Positions 19,222-25,804 of a stretch of 32,057 nucleotides of DNA are shown here, piece by piece (the stretch's first letter is position 1; every line of letters begins with the position of its first letter). The notes beneath the pieces were generated by a model. It saw only the letters and a list, made by a program, of their open reading frames with translations. It had not been told where the DNA came from and made no database searches. Where the stretch lies: assembly GCA_027311105.1 (NCBI GenBank), contig DAICZN010000111.1, positions 1 through 32,057 of the forward strand, written 5' to 3'. The stretch is from Gallionella sp. GTDB lineage: Bacteria > Pseudomonadota > Gammaproteobacteria > Burkholderiales > Gallionellaceae. A program made the position numbers and the translations under genes.

Positions 19222-20763
19222 TCAATGTCCGCCGCGTTTGGCGACGAACGGGGGCTTTGCCCACCAGATCAGCAGGACCAGTGACAGCATCAGCGTGGCG
19301 GAAATCTTCAGGATCTGGTCGGTGGCCATGGTATAGGACTGGACGGTGACCAGGTTTTCCATATAGGCGTAAGCGGTATCGCCCGGCATGCCGAGACGGT
19401 GCAATTGTTTCAGGTAATCGTTTGCCACGGGATTGTATGGCTGGATGTTTTCCACCAGCCTGGCATGGTATTCGGAAGCCTTGCTGGTCCACAGCCAGGT
19501 GGTAATGGCCGTGCCGAAACTGGCGCCCAGATTGCGCATGAAGTTGGAAAGGCCCGAGGCGGCGGCAATACGCTCGGCGGGCAAGCCCGACAGGCCTATC
19601 GTGATCAGCGGCAGGAAGAAGCAGCTGATGCCGATCCCCATGTACAAGCGGCTGATCGCGATCGTCCAATAGTCGATGTCGGGCGTGAAGCGCGCGCTCC
19701 AGTACCCCACCAGCGCAAATACGATGAAACCGAACGTGGTGACGGCGCGCGCGTCAACGCGGGCTATGTTGGCCCCGACGACAGGACCGAGGATGACTGC
19801 CAGCACGCCGCCGAACGCCACGGATTTTCCCGCCCACAGCGAGGTATAGCCCTGATAGGTTTGCAACCACAACGGAATGATCACGACCACGCCAAAAAAA
19901 GCCATCATGCCCAGGAACAGGCATACCGCGCCCACCAGAAAATTGCGCCGCGCGAACAGGCGCAAGTCGACCAATGGGTGTTGTGCATCCAGTTCCCATA
20001 TGACGAACACCAGCAGCGCGAGCGCCGCTGTTGCCGCCAGCGTGATGATGGTGCCGGAGCTGAACCAGTCCAGCTCGTTTCCCTTGTCGAGCAGGATTTG
20101 CAGCGAGCCGATACCGACGATCAGCAGGGACAACCCGATCCAGTCCATTTTCTGGTCGCGCGTGCCGGGCTGAACCGCATCGCGGTGCGATAACATCGCC
20201 GCCACAGAAATACCGACCAGCAGGCCGACCGGCAGGTTGACCAGGAAGATCCAGTGCCAGGAGGCGTTGTCTGTCAGCCAGCCGCCCGCCAGGGGACCGG
20301 CGATCGGCGCGATCACCGTGGTCATCGCCCAGATGCCCAGCGCCAGCCCGCGCTGGTGCGGCGGATAGATAGCCGCGAGCAGCGTTTGCGACAGCGGTAT
20401 CATCGAAGCGCCAAACACCCCCTGAAGCACACGAGCGGCGAGCAACATCGGGAACGAGATCGAGGCCGCGCATAACAGCGAAGCCAGCGTGAACAGCAGG
20501 GTCGCCGCGACGAAGCTGCGCACTTCGCCAAAACGTCCGGCGAGGTATCCCGCCAGCGGCAGCATGATGGCTTCGGCCACCGAATATGAAGTGATGATCC
20601 AGGTGCCCTGCGTCGGGCTGACCGCAAAATCCCCGGCCATCGTGGGCACGGCGACATTGACGATGGTCAGGTCCAGGATGTTCATGAACGAGCCCATGCC
20701 GAGCGCCAGCGTTGCCAGTATCAGTTTGATGCCGCTGAGCGGGGCGATCTGCACGGAATTCAT
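19222..20763 (-). CDS. emrB: DHA2-family drug:H+ antiporter (EmrB/QacA type)
   Basis: This is an inner-membrane exporter of the major facilitator superfamily, 513 aa with about 14 transmembrane helices, the DHA2 (14-TMS) layout. Motif D1 (LDLTIVNVAVPTM) is in helix 1, the basic motif A loop (GYLAGRFGEVRSF) follows helix 2, and the antiporter motif C (APIAGPLAGGW) is in helix 5. With EmrA it would move hydrophobic drugs, uncouplers or fatty-acid-like compounds out of the cell by proton exchange. It follows emrA on the same strand with a 113-bp gap that is largely filled by palindromic repeat copy B. ATG 20763 has only a weak Shine-Dalgarno. No outer-membrane TolC-like gene is next to it. Substrate unknown. 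Confidence 0.9.
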   Translation of the reverse strand: MNSVQIAPLSGIKLILATLALGMGSFMNILDLTIVNVAVPTMAGDFAVSPTQGTWIITSYSVAEAIMLPLAGYLAGRFGEVRSFVAATLLFTLASLLCAASISFPMLLAARVLQGVFGASMIPLSQTLLAAIYPPHQRGLALGIWAMTTVIAPIAGPLAGGWLTDNASWHWIFLVNLPVGLLVGISVAAMLSHRDAVQPGTRDQKMDWIGLSLLIVGIGSLQILLDKGNELDWFSSGTIITLAATAALALLVFVIWELDAQHPLVDLRLFARRNFLVGAVCLFLGMMAFFGVVVIIPLWLQTYQGYTSLWAGKSVAFGGVLAVILGPVVGANIARVDARAVTTFGFIVFALVGYWSARFTPDIDYWTIAISRLYMGIGISCFFLPLITIGLSGLPAERIAAASGLSNFMRNLGASFGTAITTWLWTSKASEYHARLVENIQPYNPVANDYLKQLHRLGMPGDTAYAYMENLVTVQSYTMATDQILKISATLMLSLVLLIWWAKPPFVAKRGGH

Positions 20764-20786
20764 CGGCTTATTTTGAAATTAAGCGG

Positions 20787-20809
20787 CGTGAGTTGCGCTC
20801 ACGTTTTTT
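20787..20809 (+). terminator. Terminator-like hairpin with T6 on the plus strand, beside copy B
   Basis: CGTGAG-TTGCG-CTCACG (6-bp stem, 5-nt loop) is followed at once by TTTTTT on the plus strand. The layout is that of an intrinsic terminator, but both neighbouring genes run on the minus strand. If active it would stop antisense transcription from within emrB. The T6 is also the left end of repeat copy B. Confidence 0.4.
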
Positions 20810-20868
20810 GGAGTGCGGCGACGTGTCGCCACCTTCTGAGCGCAGACACGTCTGCGCACTCCAAAAAA
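20804..20868 (-). repeat. Palindromic repeat element, copy B, between emrA and emrB
   Basis: This 65-bp unit has perfect 12-bp inverted ends (TTTTTTGGAGTG / CACTCCAAAAAA) enclosing GGCGAC-GT-GTCGCC and the perfect hairpin GCGCAGAC-AC-GTCTGCGC. Reverse-complemented, it aligns with copy A along its length. It ends 8 nt from the emrA stop and begins 40 nt from the emrB start, so it is transcribed inside the operon and would fold into a branched RNA structure there. Confidence 0.75.
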
Positions 20869-20876
20869 TGCCCTGT

Positions 20877-22127
20877 TCACTTGCGCCCCAGGTTGCTTGC
20901 GATGATTTGTGCCACAAGCGCGTCGGCTGCCTTGATGTCCTGCGCGTACACCGAAGTGGCGGCGATCGCCCTGGTGCCGGGAAGCACGGTCAAGGCCGCG
21001 CCGCTGCGGTCGTGGGTGTCTATCGTGGCGTCCACGGACAGCCCGATGCGCAACGGGTGCTCCTGCAATTCCCTGCTGTCCAGCGAGATGCGCACCGGCA
21101 GGCGCTGCACGATCTTGACCCAGTTGCCGGTGGCATTTTGCGCCGGCAGCAGCGCGAACGCGGAACCCGTGCCCGGCGCCAGGCCGACCACGCGGCCATG
21201 GAACACGACGGAGTTGCCGTAGAAATCGGAAGTTATCCTGACCTGCTGTCCGATGCGCACGTTACTCAATTCGGTTTCCTTGAAATTGGCATCCAGCCAT
21301 ATCTTGTCGAGCGGCACGATTGCCATCAGCGCATCGCCGGGTTGAACCCATTCCCCGATTTGCACCGGGCGTTTGGCGACCTGTCCGCTGACCGGGGCCA
21401 GCACCCGGGTGCGCGCCAGCGCGAGCGCGGCCTCGCGAACCTTCACCGCGGCGGCGCGCACATTGGGGTGGTTTTCCAGCGAGGTATTGTCCACGCGCGC
21501 GCTGGAAACATCGGCCTGGTCCACGCTTTGGGCGATGGCCGAACTGCCGGCCCGCACCGCGCTGAGCGCCGCATCGTGCTGGGCGCGCGCCGCATCGCGG
21601 GCGGTTTGCGCGATCTGCAGGTTTTCCACCGAGATGAAATTCTGCCTGACCAATGATTCGCGGCGTTTGAATTCGGCCTCGGCCTGGGCCAGGGTCGCTT
21701 CGCTGCTGGCCAGTTCGGCCTGCGCCCGCGCCAGGTCGGCGCGGCGCTGCTCGATCAGCGGCAGGTTTCCCCGGCTGGTTGCATACAGGCCGCGCACCTC
21801 GCGCACCGCCGCAGCCAGCTCCGCTTCCGCGCCGTCCAGTTGCAGGCGCGCGTCGCTGTCGTCAAGTTGCACCAGCAACTGGCCTTCGATCACGGCCTGG
21901 GTGGTGTCCCCGAAAATGGATGCCACGGTCCCACGGGTCAGCGATGTCACCGCAACCACGTCGCCGCCCACATACGCGTCATCGGTGCTGCTGAACCATT
22001 GCCAGGAAAAATACCACCAGCCGAACACTGCGAGCAGAATGATTGCCGTCAATGCGGCGATGCGCAGCAGTATCCCGTTTCTTTTGCCGGGCTGTGCGGT
22101 TCCGGACTGATTTTCCTGGTTGCTCAT
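20877..22127 (-). CDS. emrA: HlyD/EmrA-family membrane fusion (periplasmic adaptor) protein
   Basis: The adaptor links an inner-membrane exporter to an outer-membrane channel. The protein (416 aa from ATG 22127) has a short cytoplasmic tail, one transmembrane helix (LLRIAALTAIILLAVFGWW), and the start of the biotinyl-lipoyl-like region (STDDAYVGGDVVAV, typical of EmrA). An Ala/Glu/Arg-rich alpha-hairpin follows at about 85-200, then the second lipoyl half (TRVLAPVSGQVAKRPVQIGEWV) and a beta-barrel (NFKETELSNVRIGQQV). The ORF track starts 16 codons earlier at ATG 22175; ATG 22127 (MSNQENQS) gives the usual short tail, but neither start has a strong Shine-Dalgarno. Together with the downstream emrB-type gene it forms a pump unit. 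A regulator gene of the MarR type is not adjacent. Confidence 0.88.
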   Translation of the reverse strand: MSNQENQSGTAQPGKRNGILLRIAALTAIILLAVFGWWYFSWQWFSSTDDAYVGGDVVAVTSLTRGTVASIFGDTTQAVIEGQLLVQLDDSDARLQLDGAEAELAAAVREVRGLYATSRGNLPLIEQRRADLARAQAELASSEATLAQAEAEFKRRESLVRQNFISVENLQIAQTARDAARAQHDAALSAVRAGSSAIAQSVDQADVSSARVDNTSLENHPNVRAAAVKVREAALALARTRVLAPVSGQVAKRPVQIGEWVQPGDALMAIVPLDKIWLDANFKETELSNVRIGQQVRITSDFYGNSVVFHGRVVGLAPGTGSAFALLPAQNATGNWVKIVQRLPVRISLDSRELQEHPLRIGLSVDATIDTHDRSGAALTVLPGTRAIAATSVYAQDIKAADALVAQIIASNLGRK

Positions 22128-22189
22128 GGTTGTTGTTGTTCTGGGTTTATGCGTTAGTGTCCGTGATTTTAGCATTCCCGATTATTCCG

Positions 22190-22474
22190 CAGTTGTTCAA
22201 ATTGGAACGGGCGCGGAACAGAAGCACCGGAACGTGAAGCTCCATCGGTGCCGGATCATCCAGGCAATCAACGGGCCGGATTTTGCTTGTGCGGATAGAT
22301 CGTGCAGGCCCGGTTGCAAGCGGGCGGTGGTGCATGGCCGGCATTCCGGGTTGTGCGGTGCGCTGAAAATGCATCAAGCCAATGTCCCCGGATTTATCCT
22401 GTAATTTTCTCTTGTAATTTTCCAAAGTCGGCATCAACATTGATGCCGGTACCCAAATTTCAGCAGGAGGAATC
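22190..22474. other. Divergent intergenic region between emrA and a lipoprotein gene
   Basis: This roughly 300-bp stretch holds no gene that I can support. On the emrA side is an imperfect palindrome (GTTCAAATTGGAAC). On the lipoprotein side a 10-bp direct repeat TGTAATTTTC occurs at 22400-22409 and 22413-22422, 13 bp apart. A perfect 8-bp hairpin follows (CGGCATCA-ACAT-TGATGCCG, 22429-22448) in the likely leader of the lipoprotein mRNA. Promoter hexamers could not be assigned with confidence. Confidence 0.4.
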
Positions 22475-22813
22475 ATGACAGGAATTTCACGTATGGCCGC
22501 AATTTTATTTGCCGTGGCATTGCTTGGTGCCTGCAGCTCGGTCAAGCTGGGCAGGGATTTTGACGTGAGCCTATTCACATCCAGGATAGAGCAGGGTGTC
22601 ACCACCCAGGATCAGGTTCGCTCCTGGCTGGGTGAGCCCGCCAGCGTGGGGGTCAGCCTGGCCACCGACGGTGAGCGCTTTGACGAATGGTCCTATTATT
22701 TTGCCGAAGGCAGGCTGCATAATCTGAGCACGGCCAAAATTAAAATCCTGCAGGTCAAGTTTGACAAGCAGGGCAAGGTACGCAGCTATGACTGGTCTGC
22801 GTCCAAGCAGTAA
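22475..22813 (+). CDS. Small outer-membrane-type lipoprotein with a SmpA/OmlA (BamE-like) fold
   Basis: The 112-aa protein has a type II signal peptide with lipobox LLGAC, so the mature protein should start at C20 carrying lipid. The residue after Cys is Ser, not Asp, which favours outer-membrane sorting. The body reads VTTQDQVRSWLGEPASV, then WSYYFAEGR and KILQVKFDKQGKVRSYDW, the helix-plus-strand pattern of SmpA/OmlA domains. This fold occurs in BamE and in many unrelated lipoproteins, so a role in beta-barrel assembly is not implied. ATG 22475 has a very strong AGGAGG Shine-Dalgarno. The TMEM175-type gene follows after 39 nt and may be co-transcribed. Confidence 0.82.
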   Translation: MTGISRMAAILFAVALLGACSSVKLGRDFDVSLFTSRIEQGVTTQDQVRSWLGEPASVGVSLATDGERFDEWSYYFAEGRLHNLSTAKIKILQVKFDKQGKVRSYDWSASKQ

Positions 22814-22852
22814 ATATTGCACGGGTGATATGTCTTGGCCCGGGGAGGAGAC

Positions 22853-23431
22853 ATGGGGAAGGGCCGCCTGGAAGCTTTCAGCGATGGCGTGATCGCGGTC
22901 ATCATCACCATCATGGTGCTGGAGATGAAAGTGCCGCATGGTTCGGACTGGCAGGCGTTGCAACCGTTGCTGCCGGTGTTCCTGAGTTATGTGCTCAGTT
23001 TCATTTATCTCGGCATCTACTGGAATAACCATCATCATATGCTGCACACGGTGCAACGCGTCAGCGGCGGCATCCTTTGGGCGAATCTGCATTTGTTGTT
23101 CTGGCTATCGCTGGTACCATTCGTGACCGGCTGGATGGGCGAGAATAATTTTGCCGCGTTACCCACATCCCTATATGGGGTGGTGCTGCTCATGGCGGCG
23201 CTGGCTTACTGGATATTGCAGAATAGCATCATCTCGGTTAACGGCGGCAATGCCGCGCTGCTCGCCAAAGCTGTGGGGCATGACCGCAAGGGTAAGATTT
23301 CGCCATTGCTGTATGCGATCGCGATACCGGTGGCGTTCTGGAGCCAGTGGCTGGCGGGGGCGTTATACGTAGCGGTTGCTGTCATGTGGCTGATCCCCGA
23401 CAAGCGCATCGAGCGCGTCATGACCGAATGA
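22853..23431 (+). CDS. TMEM175/DUF1211-family membrane protein, putative potassium channel
   Basis: The 192-aa integral membrane protein has six predicted helices and the family signature at its N-terminus, GRLEAFSDGVIAVIITIMVL (R-x3-FSDG). Bacterial TMEM175 proteins form tetrameric potassium-selective channels whose pore is lined by the first helix rather than by a TVGYG filter. The ORF track starts at TTG 22835, but ATG 22853 has a strong GGGGAGGAG Shine-Dalgarno and gives MGKGRLEAF, the usual start. It lies 39 nt after a BamE-like lipoprotein gene. Bacterial members have one such repeat, as here. Its role in this cell is unknown. Confidence 0.85.
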   Translation: MGKGRLEAFSDGVIAVIITIMVLEMKVPHGSDWQALQPLLPVFLSYVLSFIYLGIYWNNHHHMLHTVQRVSGGILWANLHLLFWLSLVPFVTGWMGENNFAALPTSLYGVVLLMAALAYWILQNSIISVNGGNAALLAKAVGHDRKGKISPLLYAIAIPVAFWSQWLAGALYVAVAVMWLIPDKRIERVMTE

Positions 23432-23548
23432 AATCGTGTTGATCTCCATGCCGGGTTGAGCTCGCTGCAATTTTATTGACGGCAAGTTGTGGCTAGTGTG
23501 CTCGTGCAGAGTTATGGCGGATAATGTGCTGACTTGGTGAATTAGCGG

Positions 23549-24205
23549 ATGTTTTGCATGCTCATCAGAACCCGGAGAAACTCGAAATTGGTGAATTATC
23601 TACTCAAGCCCCTGGGCTATTTGATGGCACTGGCCTTGTTGCTTTCTGCCTGCACGACCACACGCCTGAATTCGGTCTGGAAAGACCCGTCCTATAACAC
23701 GCGGCCCACCGAGATCATGGTCATCGGGGTGGTCAAGAGTCCGCTCGCCAGGAGAGTTTTCGAGGATGAATTTGTCGCGCAGCTGGAGGCGCGCGGCACA
23801 GCGGCGATCGCAAGCTATACTGTCCTGCCCGAACTGCAACCAGATAACCGCAAGGCCATCGCGGCCCAGGTAAAGGAGCTGGGGGCCGACGCTATCCTGA
23901 TTACCAGGCTGGTCAGCAAAAAGATCGTGCGCACCTACGTGCCGGCAACCCCTTATTTCCCGCCTTACTACAACTCGTGGCCCGATTATTACGGGTATGG
24001 CTACCAGTATATGTACTCGCCCGGCTATATGGCCGAAAATGAATACGCGATCATGGAGACCAATCTGTACCAGGCCGGAACCGACAAGCTGATCTGGGCG
24101 GCCTCTGCCGAAACAGGCCTGAGCGATTTGAACGAGGGTCTCACCCGGGGTTATATCAAGGTCATGGTGAGGAATATGATAAGGCTGGGCTTGCTGGACA
24201 AATAA
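23549..24205 (+). CDS. Hypothetical lipoprotein, DUF4136-like
   Basis: This is a secreted lipoprotein with signal sequence MALALLLSAC (lipobox LSAC), probably anchored in the outer membrane. The body begins TTTRLNSVWKDPSY, then EIMVIGVVKSPLARRVFEDEF and KELGADAILITRLV. A Tyr/Pro-rich stretch follows (ATPYFPPYYNSWPDYYGYGY) before a C-terminal YIKVMVRNMIRLGLL. This pattern resembles uncharacterised DUF4136-type lipoproteins; the function is unknown. The start is uncertain. ATG 23549 gives a long 34-residue leader. TTG 23588 or GTG 23591 (VNYLLKPLG) lies behind a GGAGAAA Shine-Dalgarno and gives a more typical leader of about 20 residues. The 117-bp gap upstream contains a GATAAT hexamer at 23519 but no clear -35. 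Confidence 0.75.
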   Translation: MFCMLIRTRRNSKLVNYLLKPLGYLMALALLLSACTTTRLNSVWKDPSYNTRPTEIMVIGVVKSPLARRVFEDEFVAQLEARGTAAIASYTVLPELQPDNRKAIAAQVKELGADAILITRLVSKKIVRTYVPATPYFPPYYNSWPDYYGYGYQYMYSPGYMAENEYAIMETNLYQAGTDKLIWAASAETGLSDLNEGLTRGYIKVMVRNMIRLGLLDK

Positions 24206-24240
24206 CCCGGCTCCCATTTCCCGGCAGCTAATGTCCTGTT

Positions 24241-24263
24241 GCCCGGATGCAGGAACCCCGGGC
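24241..24263 (+). other. Hairpin between the lipoprotein gene and radA
   Basis: GCCCGG and CCGGGC form a 6-bp stem with an 11-nt loop in the 82-bp gap. There is no T-tract, so termination is uncertain. Confidence 0.25.
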
Positions 24264-24287
24264 GTATCGAACCAATAAAAGGCTGGC

Positions 24288-25646
24288 ATGGCAAAAGCAA
24301 AAACGATTTATTCCTGCACCGAATGCGGCGGACAGGTGGCGAAGTGGCAGGGGCAGTGTCCGCATTGTGAAGCATGGAACACGCTTGTCGAGAGCGTCGC
24401 CGAGATTGCGCCAGGCGGCAAGAACCGTTTCAGCGCGCTGACCGCAACAGGCAGGGTGCAGATGCTATCCGAGGTGGAAGCGGCAGAAGTGCCGCGCACG
24501 CCGAGCGGCATAGCGGAATTCGACCGGGTGCTCGGCGGCGGGCTGGTGCAGGGGGCGGTGGTGCTGATCGGCGGCGATCCTGGCATCGGCAAGTCCACCC
24601 TGCTGCTCCAGGTGCTGGCGCACCTGTCCCGGCAACAGAAAACACTGTATGTGAGCGGGGAAGAATCCGCACAGCAGATTGCCCTGCGCGCAAAACGATT
24701 GTCGCTGGATGCAAGCAGCCTGCGCCTGTTGGCGGAGATCCAGCTGGAAAAGATCCAGGCCGCCATTGCGCACGACAAACCGGACGTGGTGGTGATCGAC
24801 TCCATACAGACGGTTTATTCCGAGCAGCTCACTTCGGCGCCGGGCTCGGTGGCCCAGGTGCGCGAATGCGCCGCGCAGCTCACGCGCGTAGCCAAGAGCA
24901 GCAACATCACCATCATCCTGGTCGGCCACGTGACCAAGGAAGGCGCGCTGGCCGGCCCGCGCGTGCTGGAACACATCGTCTACACGGTGCTGTATTTCGA
25001 GGGCGACACCCATTCCAGCTTCCGCCTGATACGCGCGTTCAAGAACCGCTTTGGCGCGGTCAACGAACTGGGCGTGTTTGCGATGACCGAAAAGGGCCTG
25101 CGCGAGGTGAGCAACCCCTCGGCGCTGTTTTTGTCGCAGCACGGCGAACCGGTCGCCGGCTCCTGCGTGATGGTCACACAGGAAGGCACGCGACCCTTGC
25201 TGGTGGAGATCCAGGCGCTGCTCGACGAAGCCCACTCGCCGAACGTGCGGCGGCTGTCGCTGGGGCTGGAACAGAATCGCCTGGCGATGCTGCTCGCGGT
25301 GCTGCACCGCCACGCGGGCATTGCGTGTTACGACCAGGACGTGTTCATCAATGCGGTGGGCGGCGTGAAGATCACCGAGCCGGGGGCGGATCTCGCGGTG
25401 ATCCTTGCGATGGTCTCCAGCCTGCGCAACAAACCGCTGCCGGCAAAGCTGGTGGTGTTCGGCGAAGTCGGTCTGGCGGGCGAAGTGCGTCCCGTGCAGC
25501 GCGGCCAGGAACGTTTGCGCGAAGCCGCCAAGCTGGGGTTCACGCAGGCCATCATTCCCAGGGCCAACGCACCCAGGCAAAAGATTCCGGGCATGGAAAT
25601 CATCGCCGTGGACAGGGTTGAACAGGCGGTGGACAGGATGCGGTGA
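24288..25646 (+). CDS. radA: DNA repair and recombination protein RadA (Sms)
   Basis: RadA is a RecA-related, hexameric DnaB-like helicase that helps extend strand exchange and process branched recombination intermediates. The 452-aa length is typical. It has the N-terminal zinc finger (C10-x2-C13 ... C24-x2-C27 in YSCTECGGQVAKWQGQCPHC), Walker A GGDPGIGKST (about 95-104), the RadA-specific KNRFG motif, and a C-terminal Lon-like domain (LPAKLVVFGEVGLAGEVRPV) without protease activity. ATG 24288 is preceded by an AAAAGG Shine-Dalgarno. It is a single gene between a lipoprotein gene and the fatty-acid operon. Confidence 0.96.
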   Translation: MAKAKTIYSCTECGGQVAKWQGQCPHCEAWNTLVESVAEIAPGGKNRFSALTATGRVQMLSEVEAAEVPRTPSGIAEFDRVLGGGLVQGAVVLIGGDPGIGKSTLLLQVLAHLSRQQKTLYVSGEESAQQIALRAKRLSLDASSLRLLAEIQLEKIQAAIAHDKPDVVVIDSIQTVYSEQLTSAPGSVAQVRECAAQLTRVAKSSNITIILVGHVTKEGALAGPRVLEHIVYTVLYFEGDTHSSFRLIRAFKNRFGAVNELGVFAMTEKGLREVSNPSALFLSQHGEPVAGSCVMVTQEGTRPLLVEIQALLDEAHSPNVRRLSLGLEQNRLAMLLAVLHRHAGIACYDQDVFINAVGGVKITEPGADLAVILAMVSSLRNKPLPAKLVVFGEVGLAGEVRPVQRGQERLREAAKLGFTQAIIPRANAPRQKIPGMEIIAVDRVEQAVDRMR

Positions 25647-25804
25647 GGATTTTTATTGGCCACTCGCTTCCGGCCGGCAAGCGGGAAAGCGGCAACCAGA
25701 TGGAAATCATTTGGAGCAAGCCGGCTTAGTTCGTTGTTGTGCTGCTTGTTGTATCGCGTTAAAGTGCGGCTGCACAAAAAAACAAATTCGGAGATACAGC
25801 GACC

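Noticed and set aside
25664-25683. CGCTT...AAGCG hairpin after radA
   Set aside because: It is only 5 bp, with a mismatch further in and no T-run.
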